Of a stretch of 64,000 bases of DNA, positions 54,265 through 63,080 are shown one piece after another. Each line of letters opens with the position of its first letter. Positions within the stretch are counted from its first letter, which is position 1. The notes beneath the pieces are model-generated. The model saw only the letters and a list, made by a program, of their open reading frames with translations. It had not been told where the DNA came from and did not search any database. The DNA comes from Streptomyces cadmiisoli (GTDB lineage: Bacteria > Actinomycetota > Actinomycetes > Streptomycetales > Streptomycetaceae), in the NCBI RefSeq assembly GCF_003261055.1, contig NZ_CP030073.1:124001-188000 (forward strand). The letters run 5' to 3'. A program made the position numbers and the translations under genes.

Positions 54265-55466
54265 GTCGTGACAACCAGACCGAGACAGGCCGGTCTCGCC
54301 TGCTCCCCTCCGACATCTGTCACTTGGGCATATCGGGACTGAGATCCCGGCCCACCCGGGTTCTCCTGTCCGCGCTCGGCATCGCGATCGGTATCGCGGC
54401 CATGATCGCCGTTGTGGGCATCACCACCTCGAGCAGGGCAAAGCTCGACAACGAGCTGGCGTCGCTGGGCACCAACCTGCTGAGCGTCCAGCCAGGCATG
54501 TCACTCACGGGCCAGGACACGACGTTGCCGGCCGGATCCACCGGCAAGGTGCGCCTGATCCCGGGGGTGACGAGCGCCGGAGCGGTCGCCACGCTGCCCG
54601 ACGTCAAGGTGTACCGGAGCCGGCTCATCGACCCGGACAAGTCAGGTGGCATCGATGTGCAGGTCGCCGACCTCCACCTCCTCGGCCTCCTCGACGGCAC
54701 ACTGCGCCAGGGAACATGGCTCAACAGAGCGACCGCGAACTACCCCACCGTCGCACTCGGCAGCATCGCCGCAGACCGGCTCGGTATCGTGACTCCAGGA
54801 AGCCGCGTCTGGCTCGGCAGCACCGAGTTCACGGTCGTCGGGATACTCGATGCCCTGCCTCTCGCCCCGGAACTGGACACCTCCGCGTTCATCGGTGAGG
54901 CGATCGCGCTCGAGCGGTTCGGCTGGGACGGCAAACCGACCACCATCTTCGAACGTTCGGCCGACGAGGAGGTGGAAGCAGTACGCGACCTCCTGCCCCG
55001 CACAGTGAACCCGGAACATCCCGAGAATGTGAGTGTTTCGCGGCCCTCGGATGCGCTGGCGGCAAAGAACGCTGCAGACGTCGCGTTCACCGGGCTTCTG
55101 GTAGGGCTCGGCTTTGTCGCGCTGCTCGTCGGAGGCATCGGTGTCGCCAACACCATGGTCATCTCCGTACTGGAACGGCGAAAGGAGATCGGTCTGTCGC
55201 GTGCCCTCGGCGCCACCCGAGGGCACATCCGCACACAGTTCCTCGTTGAGGCCCTCCTGCTGTCCACGCTGGGCGGACTTGTCGGGACGGCCCTGGGGTT
55301 CGCAGTCATCGCCACGTTCGCCGTGACGAACGGCTGGCCCGTCTCGGTACCTCCCACCGTGTTCGTCGGTGGTATCGGCGTGACCATGCTGATCGGAGCA
55401 GTCGCCGGCCTCTACCCGGCTGTCCGGGCCTCGAAGACGCCGCCGACAGCCGCCCTGAACGGTTGA
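54261..55466 (+). CDS. MacB-type ABC transporter permease
   Basis: 401 residues from ATG 54261, overlapping the ATPase stop. First membrane segment at about 33-55 (VLLSALGIAIGIAAMIAVVG), a periplasmic domain of about 220 residues (LLSVQPGMSLTGQDTTLPAG and others), then three FtsX segments: TGLLVGLGFVALLVGGIGVA, TLGGLVGTALGFAVIATFAV, GGIGVTMLIGAVAGLYPAVR. The coupling motif KEIGLSRALGATRGHIRTQF is present. It completes a tripartite exporter with the adaptor and ATPase. Substrates of relatives include antimicrobial peptides and macrolides; here it is not known. Confidence 0.96.
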   Translation: MSRDNQTETGRSRLLPSDICHLGISGLRSRPTRVLLSALGIAIGIAAMIAVVGITTSSRAKLDNELASLGTNLLSVQPGMSLTGQDTTLPAGSTGKVRLIPGVTSAGAVATLPDVKVYRSRLIDPDKSGGIDVQVADLHLLGLLDGTLRQGTWLNRATANYPTVALGSIAADRLGIVTPGSRVWLGSTEFTVVGILDALPLAPELDTSAFIGEAIALERFGWDGKPTTIFERSADEEVEAVRDLLPRTVNPEHPENVSVSRPSDALAAKNAADVAFTGLLVGLGFVALLVGGIGVANTMVISVLERRKEIGLSRALGATRGHIRTQFLVEALLLSTLGGLVGTALGFAVIATFAVTNGWPVSVPPTVFVGGIGVTMLIGAVAGLYPAVRASKTPPTAALNG

Positions 55467-55509
55467 TGAACCCAGCGCAGTACCGCGCTCACACCTGAGG
55501 GAGCGACCG

Positions 55510-55974
55510 GTGTATCGCGCAGTCGCCGGTGTCTCACGGGCCGACCAGTTCCGTCGCGACATCGGCTGCGCATCCCCAGCGACTGAGGAACCAGCGGTCT
55601 ACGACCGGGACGGCGCCGCACAGTGCACGTCGACGGAGCTGGCGGACGGCGAGTGCGCGCTGACCGGCCCGGCTCCCAACCGGGCGCTGGTGCACACCCA
55701 TGACGTCGGCGACGACGCAACGGGCCCCTACACCATCGCCTTCCACCGCACCGACGCCGCGAACGACTACCCGGTCCTGCCGGCCGGGAGCTTCACCGCC
55801 GACGACGGAAAGGCCACGCCGCGCACCGGGGACGGAGTCTTCTCGCGGTGCCTGAACATTCCGGCTGACGCGCACACGAAGGCGGAGGTCCTCCAGCTGG
55901 TCAACACCTCCGGCGGCGTGGCGGCGAAGTTCTCCGTGCTCGAGGAGGCGCTCGCGGTCCGTCGCGTCGGGTGA
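55510..55974 (+). pseudogene. Fragment of a secreted protein, 5' piece
   Basis: About 154 codons from GTG 55510 with no signal peptide. It reads like part of an exported Streptomyces protein with Cys-containing beta domains (ECALTGPAPNRALVHTHDVG, YTIAFHRTDAANDYPVLPAG, VFSRCLNIPADAHTKAEVLQ, AAKFSVLEE). Near 55945 the similarity stops. The expected continuation (CDRLATTNGWTLCAL) is found on the opposite strand immediately to the right. The N-terminal signal and first domains are also missing. Probably the broken half of an inverted gene. Confidence 0.55.
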
Positions 55975-56330
55975 GCGTGTACGTCGCGGTCAGGTCCCGG
56001 CCGGTGAGCAGCACGGTGTGGGCCTGCCCCGGGTCAGCGCGCACAGCGTCCAGCCGTTGGTCGTGGCGAGGCGGTCGCAGACCTTCTTGCCGGCGGGCTG
56101 CGTGAAGTCCGCCGCGTCGAAGGTCGGCGGCCCGTCCCTGGCCGGTGTGTGCGGCGAACCCGGCACGCTGACCTGTCACCAGGTCACCGCCGCCGCCACC
56201 GACGTCCTGCACGAAGATCACCGTGAAGGTGATCGCGCTCCGCACCGGCCACAAGGACGGCTCGGCGGTGAGCAAGCCGACCGGCACGGTCAGAGCTGAC
56301 ATGTCGCGGTCGACCGAGAAGTGAGCGGAG
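55960..56330 (-). pseudogene. Fragment of a secreted protein, inverted 3' piece
   Basis: Read on the minus strand the DNA gives FTQPAGKKVCDRLATTNGWT then LCAL, and in a second frame PGQAHTVLLTGRDLTATYTL then TRRD. These look like the C-terminal domain of the same protein family as the plus-strand fragment at 55510-55974, with a one-base frame change between the two parts. It ends against that fragment near 55960. No start codon or signal peptide is evident. Confidence 0.5.
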
Positions 56331-56418
56331 GGGGCGGCCGGGTGGCTGCCGCCTCCGTCATGACTCGACCCGCCGGGCGTGCGGTCGATGCGCTTTCCCG
56401 GCCGGGCGGGCGGGCGGA

Positions 56419-57252
56419 TCAGCGCAGTCCGGCGAAGAGATCGTTCTCGGGCAGGGCGGCGCCGGTGGCGTCCTGGACACGGACGAAGGTCTCCGTGCCC
56501 ATCAACTCTTCGAAGTTCTCCTTGCCCATCCTGAGGAAGTGGATGTTCTCGCCCTGACTGGCGTGCGCGGCCAACGCGTCGAACTTCTGACCACTGAACG
56601 CGGTGGTGTCCACCCATGTGGTGATCTCGGAGTCGGGGAGGCCGATCTCGGCCATGGCGGCGGCCTCGGCAGGATCCAGCTCCGGCATGTCCTCAGGAGA
56701 ATCGCCCATGATCTCGCCGAACCGCCGCACGATCGAGCGAGGCATCGTGGTCCAGTACACCTTCGGCGCCAGCGCGGTCATCTCCAGCGCCGCCATCGTG
56801 ATGCGGTGGGCCTGGATGTGGTCGGGGTGCCCGTAGAAGCCGTTCTCGTCGTAGGTGACGACGACATCAGGTCGGTAGTGCCGCATGAGTTCCGCGAGTC
56901 GGGCCGCGCCTTCCCGCACGGGGGTCTGCCAGAAGGATCCGGGGGCGTCGTTGCTCGGCCAGCCCGTCATTCCGGAGTCGGCATAGTCCAGCATCTCCAG
57001 ATCGCTGACCTTCAGGACGTCGCAGCTCGCCTTGAGTTCGTGCCGGCGCATCAAGGCGACCGCCGCCGGATCGTGTCCGGGATCGCCCGGTTTCACACCC
57101 CCTGGTCCGTCACCGCACCGGCCGTCGGTACACGTCACGAGAACCGTACGGATACCCTCCGCCGCGTACCGCGCGAGAACCCCTCCGGTTCCGGTGGCCT
57201 CGTCATCGGGGTGCGCGTGTACCGCCATGAGCGTCAAGGGCCGGCCAGTCAT
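56419..57252 (-). CDS. PIG-L family deacetylase (mycothiol amidase-like)
   Basis: 277 residues from ATG 57252. The N-terminal zinc motif is AHPDDE (13-18, with His14 and Asp17), followed by YAAEGIRTVLVTCTDGRCGD. The third ligand is in GFYGHPDHIQAHRITMAALE. The length and the second half (WTTMPRSIVRRFGEIMGD, SEITTWVDTTAFSGQKFDAL, AAHASQGENIHFLRMGKENF) resemble Mca/MshB, which act on mycothiol conjugates or its precursor. Other amide substrates are possible. No neighbouring mycothiol genes were seen. The start is preceded by AGGAGGACTGTTTCA, a good ribosome site. Confidence 0.94.
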   Translation of the reverse strand: MTGRPLTLMAVHAHPDDEATGTGGVLARYAAEGIRTVLVTCTDGRCGDGPGGVKPGDPGHDPAAVALMRRHELKASCDVLKVSDLEMLDYADSGMTGWPSNDAPGSFWQTPVREGAARLAELMRHYRPDVVVTYDENGFYGHPDHIQAHRITMAALEMTALAPKVYWTTMPRSIVRRFGEIMGDSPEDMPELDPAEAAAMAEIGLPDSEITTWVDTTAFSGQKFDALAAHASQGENIHFLRMGKENFEELMGTETFVRVQDATGAALPENDLFAGLR

Positions 57253-57339
57253 TGAAACAGTCCTCCTGCAGAAATACGTCTTGGTCCGGGTGCGCGGTGC
57301 GCGTACCCCGATCTTGGGGCGGCCGGTGTCGGCGGGGCG

Positions 57340-57468
57340 TGGGGCGAGGACCGCCGACCCGTGGCGAGGGGCAGGCGGACACCGCCATCGCGATCAGGCA
57401 TCCGGCACCAGCGAGGCCGAGCGGCGCCGTCCGAGAACCGTGCGGAGACGCTTCGGGTCGAGCGCCAT
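57340..57468 (-). pseudogene. N-terminal remnant of a paralogous lipoprotein gene
   Basis: From ATG 57468 the minus strand reads MALDPKRLRTVLGRRRSASL, then after a frame change LIAMAVSACPSPRVGG. This parallels the lipoprotein at 40440-41648 (start SNDPMRPRTV, signal end LIAVALSTCTSP). Only the leader and signal remain. The upstream DNA is also similar, so this is a decayed copy of gene plus promoter. Confidence 0.6.
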
Positions 57469-57478
57469 CGCAGACCGC

Positions 57479-57563
57479 CGTTATCCGTTCGAGCCGAGCA
57501 TCAGAGCCGACCGCGGCACGCCCACATCAGTGCACGGAGGCCGCCTTCGTCGTGAATCCCACC
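57479..57563 (-). repeat. Upstream block shared with 41649-41733
   Basis: Contains CGTTATCC, GACCGCG, CGCCCAC, GTGCACGGA and GTCGTGA in the same order as the block upstream of the intact lipoprotein gene 16 kb to the left. The position relative to the ATG differs by about 10 bases. Confidence 0.7.
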
Positions 57564-57770
57564 GTACCGGAACCTTGACGAGTCAACCATCTCTGGGTGC
57601 TGTCGGCTCGACGGCGAAGGCGAGCCCCGCACAGGCGGCCCCGCACCGCTGACTACGACTGCGCCACCACCAAGGTGCAGCGCGCCTCGAACCTCACGGA
57701 TCTCAGGTGCGCCCCCGGGTCCCGGGTGCCCACGGCATGGGGCTCAGGCGCAAGACTTCCCTGCCAAAGT

Positions 57771-58142
57771 ATGAGCGGGGCCACCCTCGTCGCCGGAGCC
57801 GGACTGTTCGCGCTGCTCGAATGGGTCCGTCCGTCTCTGTGGCCTGTCACCACCACGAACGCCCGGAACACCACGCATCCGAACGCGCCGGACAGCGCGT
57901 GGCTGCTCGCGGACGGTCGGCTGTCCACGCACGGCCGACGCGTGCTCGACGTCACCGACTGCTAGGCCCGGACCGACTACGGAAAGTGCCTGGAGTCGCG
58001 CGGGATCACCGGCCACTGGGCCGAGTTCCACCCGGTCTCGCACCTGTGGCCGTTGCAGTGGACGGTGACGGGTCTGTGTCTGACGCTCGCTGCCGCGCTC
58101 GTCGCCGTGTCCGTGTGGCGGATGCGACGGCACTCCTACTGA
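57771..58142 (+). pseudogene. ABC-2 type permease C-terminal remnant with in-frame TAG
   Basis: From ATG 57771 the frame reads MSGATLVAGAGLFALLEWVR, then DSAWLLADGRLSTHGRRVLD and VTDC, TAG (57963-57965), then ARTDYGKCLESRGITGHWAE, FHPVSHLWPLQWTVTGLCLT and LAAALVAVSVWRMRRHSY. The last part matches the end of Streptomyces ABC transporter permeases (YxxC, then FHPxSHFWPLQ, then one membrane span). The N-terminal five spans are absent. The stop codon and the truncation make it non-functional. Confidence 0.7.
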
Positions 58143-58656
58143 TCGGCGCGGCCGTGCCAGTCGGCAGCCCGTCCGGCCGCCGACGCCGCGGGATCCGGTG
58201 TCGAGGCGTGAGTGCGGTAGCCGTCGGACCCGCCCGCGTCCGCGATGCGGAACCGGGCGCCACGGTGTTGCCAGCCCGTGACGGTCCTGGCGGTCCTGGC
58301 GCCGGATCGCGGGCCGCGCCCACCTGACGCAGCAGTTCCCCGCCGGTCGATGACGAAAATATTTGCCGCGAACCGCTCTGGGAAAGAAGGGATTTAATTC
58401 CCTCATCTGGTCAATCGATCAGGGCCCGGCCTTGCTTGGACACTCGTCACCGTGATGTCCGCGGATACCCCTATGGCCGAGCAGTCATGTGACCCTGCCG
58501 TGCCCGTAGATCCAGTGAGGGAGGGCCCCGTACCAGTGGGTCCGCTCCCCCGGCCGGGCAGATGCACGGACCGCTGCGGGCGGCTTCTCTTGGCGCCCAC
58601 GCCTCCAGCCGTTCCCGGACATTTCCGACGGAAGATTTCCCAACAGGAGATGATGG
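58143..58656 (+). promoter_or_regulatory. Upstream region of S8 peptidase no. 2
   Basis: No gene seen in 510 bases. A short A+T-rich block at about 58349-58410 contains AAAATATTT and the imperfect palindrome AGGGA-TTTAAT-TCCCT (58388-58403), which stands out from the GC-rich surroundings and may be a promoter or operator. A strong ribosome site AGGAG lies 7 bases before the peptidase start. Confidence 0.45.
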
Positions 58657-61600
58657 ATGAGGCATAGACCGACTTTGCGGCGTCTCGGGAGACGCCTGGG
58701 CGCATTGACCATCGGTCTGACCGTCTTCGGGACCGTGGTGTCGCCCATGGCGACACACGCCGCGGAGCCTGACGGCAAGGCGCCGATCACCGACACCGCG
58801 CGCACGAAGAACGTGGTGGTGACCGCCGACGGCGACCTGAAGCGGATCGTCGCCGCGGCCGGCGGGAGCGTCACGGTGACGCTGATCACCGGTGACAAGG
58901 TGCAGGTCGGCATTGACGCCGACGGAAAGGTGGTCGCCCGCGACTTCACGAGTGCGGTGCGACCCGATGGATCCCCGGTCGAGTTCCAGACCCTCACCCG
59001 CAACGGCAAGGTGCACGTCGTTCCGGACGACGCTCTCGGGCTGGTCCACGAGGGGTTGCTCGACTGGGGGCTGTTCGACCTGGCCCAGTTGGTGTCGCTG
59101 GTCGCGGCGGGGCGGGTCGGCGAGGTGCCGGTGCTCGTCACGTACTCCGGGAAGGACACGGCGCGCAGGGCGCCGAAGGCTGCCGGGGCGAGCGCCGAGA
59201 GGCACCTGTCGAGCATCAACGGCCGCGCGTGGGAGATAGCCGGCAACGGCAGGTGGTGGCAGGGAGCGCGAGGCACATCTGCCGACAAGGGCGCCGGTGC
59301 CGCCGCCCGGTCCGCCGGTTCCCTGGCCGGGGTCAAGAAGGTATGGCTCGACTCCGTGGTCAAGGTCGACCTCGAAACGTCCGTCCCGCAGATCGGGGCG
59401 AAGTCCGCCTGGGATCGCGGGTACGACGGTACGGGTGTGTCCGTGGCGGTGCTGGACACCGGCATCGACCCGGACCACCCGGACGTGTCCGGGAACCTCA
59501 TCGAACAGGTCGACTTCACCGGCGCCGCCCCCGGTGCCCGTGACGGGCATGGACACGGCACTCACGTGGCGGCCACGGTCCTGGGCAGCGGAGCAGCGTC
59601 CAAGGGGCTGCGCAAGGGTGTCGCGCCCGGCGCCAAGCTGCGGGTCGGCAAGGTGCTCGACGACGAAGGTTCCGGATACACATCGGACATCATCGCGGGC
59701 ATGGAGTGGGCCGGCCGCTCGGGGGCCAAGGTCGTCAACATGAGCCTCGGTGGTGGTCCCACCGACGGGACCGATGTGTCGAGCCAGGCGCTCAACCAGA
59801 TCAGCCGCTCCACCGGGACCCTGTTCGTGGTCGCGGCAGGCAACAGGGGTCCGTTCAGCGAGACGGTCGGATCCCCGGGTGCCGCCGACGAGGCGCTGAC
59901 CGTGGCGGCGGTCGACAGGGAGGACGAGATGGCCTCCTTCTCCAGCCGCGGGCCGCGGTTCGGGGACGGGGCCTTCAAGCCGGACATCGCGGCTCCTGGT
60001 GTCGGCATCGTCGCCGCCCGAGCCGCCGGCACGGCCATGGGCACGGTGGTGGACGAGCACTACACCCGTGCCAGCGGGACCTCGATGGCCGCACCGCACG
60101 TGGCCGGCGCCGCCGCCCTCATCGCCCAACAGCGCCCGAACCTGACCGGCGACGAGATAAAGGCCGTGCTGATGAGCACCGCCACCGACGTGGGGCACGA
60201 CGTCTTCGCCCAGGGCGCCGGCCGGGTGAACAGCGCCGCCGCACTCGACCCGATGATCACCGCGAAGCGGAACCTCGAGTACGGCCGCCATGTCTTCCCG
60301 CACTCGCCGCTGACGCAGAAGGTCAGCTACCGGAACCACACCGACGCCCCGGTCACGTTGAAGCTCACGGCGTCGATGTCCGTCGGCACCACGCCCGCTC
60401 CGGACGGCCTGGTCAGCCACGCGGGCGAAGTGGTCGTTCCCGCCAACGGGGCTGCCGACGTTCCGGTGACCATCGACGGCCGGGTACTGGGCACCGAGGG
60501 GCCCTTCGGCGCCTACCGGGGCCGGCTGGACGCCCACGACTCCTCGGGGGCGCTGCGGGGCAGCACACGCCTGGGCGCCTACCTGGAGCGCGAGAAGTTC
60601 CCGCTGACCGTGAACGTCATCCGGCCGCCGGGCGCCCTGCACCTCAACTTCGGTCCCACGACCTTCCTGCCGCTCGACGAGAACACTACGCAGGAAGGCC
60701 CGGAACGCGTCGACGAGCTGACTGCCCCAGTGAGCACCCGCTTGGTTCCCGGCACCTATTCGGTCAGCGCCAAAGTCGATTGGCATGACGAGGACGGCAA
60801 CCGGCACGCCGCACTGCCCATCGCGGCGGAGGTGAGTCTCACCAAGGCGACCACGATCACGTTCGACCTGCGCAAGCTCAAGCCGCTCACCGTCCAGACT
60901 CCGGAGTCGACCGAGAACTACGAGAGCCGGCATCTCGTCAAACGAACCTCCGCGACTGGCAAATGGGCCATCGAGACCTATGTCGGACGAAGCAACGCCT
61001 CCGGGAAGCTGTGGGCACTGCCGACCGCCAAGGTCCGCACCGGCACCCTCACTCACGAACTGCACAGCGTGCGCACGGCTCCCGTCGTCACCATGCGGGC
61101 CGTCGGGGGCGGATCCCCGTTCGGCCTGTCCCCGCGCTACCAGACCTCGGACGTCTCCGTCGGCGGCGGAACGCGTACCTGGCAGGAGAACGGGAAGGAG
61201 GTGACGGGCGAGGCCAGAGTCCTGATACCGCGACTGCCGGTCAAGGGCCATCTGCCGGTGGTGCACGCCGGCACCGGCACCGCCACCGAGATCGCCAAGG
61301 TCAACGCCCGCGGCAGGCTGGTACTGATGACACCGACCGACATCTGCGGCGCAGGCCAATGCACGTTCGAGAAGCTCAGGGACGAGCGGGTTGCAGCCGC
61401 CCACGCCGCCGGCGCCGTGGGGGTCCTGGTGGCCGCACCGGGCCTCCGCGACCTGGCCTATGGGAGCGCGGGGTACTTCGCGTGCACCGACGGGCTCAAG
61501 AGCTGTCCGGAGGTCAAGCCCTACGCGGCACTGCCGATCGTGCACCTGCCGTACAGTGAGGCCGAACGCCTGATCAAGCGCCTCGAGGCAGCCCCGTCGA

Positions 61601-62322
61601 AGGTTCAGATCATCCTCGGCGGCAGCGCTGAGCCGACCGTCTACGGCGCCCGATACTCCACCGACGGCCAGATCCCGTCGAACCTGACGTACCGGCTCAG
61701 GGAAGAAGACGTCGACCGGGTCGACCACTCCTTCCTCGCCGACCGACCCCAGCAGGTCACGCACCTCACCTGGGAGCAGCATGCCAAGTCCGGTGCGAGC
61801 GTGGTGCCGCTGCCGCTGCCGCGCACGGCCATGCAGCAGACCCTCACCACCTACTTCAAGCGGCAGGACGACGCCGTCCACCGGTTCGACTCCGTCTGGG
61901 CCGACCAGGTCCAGGACTCTCTCCTGGTATGGGCCGGCCGCGAGCGACAGGACACCGTCCTCGGCAGCAGGAACGAGCTGCGCTGGAACGAGGGCCCGAC
62001 CGTGCCGGGGGCCGTGGCACCCGTGCGGACCAGGTCCGGCTTCGAGCTGCCGACCGGAACGCCGTGCGTGGGCTGCCGCCAGGGCAACACCTTCTACCCG
62101 GCCTTCGCCCTGACCAGCGGCGCGGGCGCACCCCAGACCATGTTCGGCGCCATCGCCCCGGTCAACCTCACCGATCCCTTCGTGACCCCGTCCTGCCCGC
62201 CGCCCGCCTGCGGTTTCAAGTTGTTCGACGAGCAGGGCGACGAACTCAGCTACAACGTCGAGTTCAGGCACCGCGGCGACCTTGGCGTCACGCCGGAACA
62301 CGAGCCCTGGAGCCGGCGATGA
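58657..62322 (+). CDS. Secreted S8 family serine peptidase (subtilase) no. 2
   Basis: 1221 residues from ATG 58657 (AGGAG upstream). Signal peptide at about 12-36 (LGALTIGLTVFGTVVSPMAT, HAAEP). Propeptide to about 240. Subtilase domain with Asp267 (VAVLDTGIDPDHPDV), His303 (GHGHGTHVAA), Asn396 (VVAAGN) and Ser476 (SGTSMAAPHVAGAAA). Beta domains follow, and a PA-like domain lies at about 865-1000 (GTATEIAKVNARGRLVLMTP, AAAHAAGAVGVLVAAPGLRD). Near the end is a Cys-rich segment (GTPCVGCRQG, CPPPACGF). Its closest relative in the window is peptidase no. 1, but the terminal Ig-like domain is missing and lies in the next gene. Confidence 0.96.
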   Translation: MRHRPTLRRLGRRLGALTIGLTVFGTVVSPMATHAAEPDGKAPITDTARTKNVVVTADGDLKRIVAAAGGSVTVTLITGDKVQVGIDADGKVVARDFTSAVRPDGSPVEFQTLTRNGKVHVVPDDALGLVHEGLLDWGLFDLAQLVSLVAAGRVGEVPVLVTYSGKDTARRAPKAAGASAERHLSSINGRAWEIAGNGRWWQGARGTSADKGAGAAARSAGSLAGVKKVWLDSVVKVDLETSVPQIGAKSAWDRGYDGTGVSVAVLDTGIDPDHPDVSGNLIEQVDFTGAAPGARDGHGHGTHVAATVLGSGAASKGLRKGVAPGAKLRVGKVLDDEGSGYTSDIIAGMEWAGRSGAKVVNMSLGGGPTDGTDVSSQALNQISRSTGTLFVVAAGNRGPFSETVGSPGAADEALTVAAVDREDEMASFSSRGPRFGDGAFKPDIAAPGVGIVAARAAGTAMGTVVDEHYTRASGTSMAAPHVAGAAALIAQQRPNLTGDEIKAVLMSTATDVGHDVFAQGAGRVNSAAALDPMITAKRNLEYGRHVFPHSPLTQKVSYRNHTDAPVTLKLTASMSVGTTPAPDGLVSHAGEVVVPANGAADVPVTIDGRVLGTEGPFGAYRGRLDAHDSSGALRGSTRLGAYLEREKFPLTVNVIRPPGALHLNFGPTTFLPLDENTTQEGPERVDELTAPVSTRLVPGTYSVSAKVDWHDEDGNRHAALPIAAEVSLTKATTITFDLRKLKPLTVQTPESTENYESRHLVKRTSATGKWAIETYVGRSNASGKLWALPTAKVRTGTLTHELHSVRTAPVVTMRAVGGGSPFGLSPRYQTSDVSVGGGTRTWQENGKEVTGEARVLIPRLPVKGHLPVVHAGTGTATEIAKVNARGRLVLMTPTDICGAGQCTFEKLRDERVAAAHAAGAVGVLVAAPGLRDLAYGSAGYFACTDGLKSCPEVKPYAALPIVHLPYSEAERLIKRLEAAPSKVQIILGGSAEPTVYGARYSTDGQIPSNLTYRLREEDVDRVDHSFLADRPQQVTHLTWEQHAKSGASVVPLPLPRTAMQQTLTTYFKRQDDAVHRFDSVWADQVQDSLLVWAGRERQDTVLGSRNELRWNEGPTVPGAVAPVRTRSGFELPTGTPCVGCRQGNTFYPAFALTSGAGAPQTMFGAIAPVNLTDPFVTPSCPPPACGFKLFDEQGDELSYNVEFRHRGDLGVTPEHEPWSRR

Positions 62323-62351
62323 CGCACCGCACACCCAAGGAGATCAACGCG

Positions 62352-62945
62352 ATGAACACACCCGTGCCGACGCCGCGGCACCGGAAGGGGGCCCTTGCGG
62401 CGTTCGCGACCGCGGCGGTGTTCGCTCTCTCCGGATGCGCCGCGTACCAGCTGCCGCCCGAACCGGCCCGGTACACGCTCGAGACGCAGACCAACGGGGT
62501 CAAGACCGTCTGGCAGTACACCTCCGCCCAGGTGACCAAGGATGTCGCCCCCGAGCAGCAGCCCTGCACCGGCGAGGTGATCGGCACCAACCACGAGCCC
62601 TGCCGCCCCGAGCCGCTGATCTTCCTGCGGTACGACCTCGACCTGGCTTTGGACAAGACCGCGAAGGCCGGGGACACGCACGAAATCACGATCACCGGCT
62701 ACTACCAGCAAAGCCTCACCGCCCTGCCCAAGGTGACCACGCTGAAGGCCGAGGCCAGCTTCGACGGCGGCAAGACATGGCACTCCGCCGCCACCAGGGC
62801 CCAGGGCAGGAACACTTTCAGCACGAAGATCGAACACCCCAGGCGCGACCGGGCCGCCGACGGCGTCGCACTTCGTATCACCGCGAGCGACAGCGAAGGC
62901 AACACCGTGAAGCAGACCCTGCCCACGGCGTACAAACTGCGCTGA
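62352..62945 (+). CDS. Lipoprotein carrying the Ig-like domain missing from S8 peptidase no. 2
   Basis: 197 residues from ATG 62352, with AAGGAG 9 bases upstream; ATG 62319 overlaps the peptidase stop but has no such site. Signal: GALAAFATAAVFALSGCAAY, a good lipobox. Residues about 95-197 (LDLALDKTAKAGDTHEITIT, LKAEASFDGGKTWHSAATRA, LRITASDSEGNTVKQTLPTA) align by eye with the last 100 residues of peptidase no. 1 (ELSLDNTARAGAKMKVPVSV, VSYDQGAHWHK, KAVAVDKQGNSVEQTINDAY). It may hold or position the protease at the membrane. Confidence 0.85.
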   Translation: MNTPVPTPRHRKGALAAFATAAVFALSGCAAYQLPPEPARYTLETQTNGVKTVWQYTSAQVTKDVAPEQQPCTGEVIGTNHEPCRPEPLIFLRYDLDLALDKTAKAGDTHEITITGYYQQSLTALPKVTTLKAEASFDGGKTWHSAATRAQGRNTFSTKIEHPRRDRAADGVALRITASDSEGNTVKQTLPTAYKLR

Positions 62946-62976
62946 ACCACGGCCGGATGCTGATCGCCCGGTAGTG

Positions 62977-63021
62977 CGAGGGCGGCGTACACCGACATCG
63001 CGTCGGCCTACGCCGCCCTCG
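62977..63021. terminator. Strong bidirectional terminator
   Basis: CGAGGGCGGCGTA (62977-62989) pairs perfectly with TACGCCGCCCTCG (63009-63021). The 19-base loop itself holds CCGAC/GTCGG. It lies between the lipoprotein stop (62945) and the convergent VOC gene end (63081) and can serve both. Confidence 0.85.
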
Positions 63022-63080
63022 TCCGTCTCATCGGCCCCGGGCCGGCGTCTGACGAGCACGGGCCGCTCGATGACGTGCCA

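Noticed and set aside
58471..62334. 1287-codon minus-strand reading antisense to S8 peptidase no. 2
   Set aside because: Very long, but a known high-G+C artefact. The plus frame has a signal peptide, catalytic triad and ribosome site; the antisense product is a low-complexity Gly/Val/Arg sequence.
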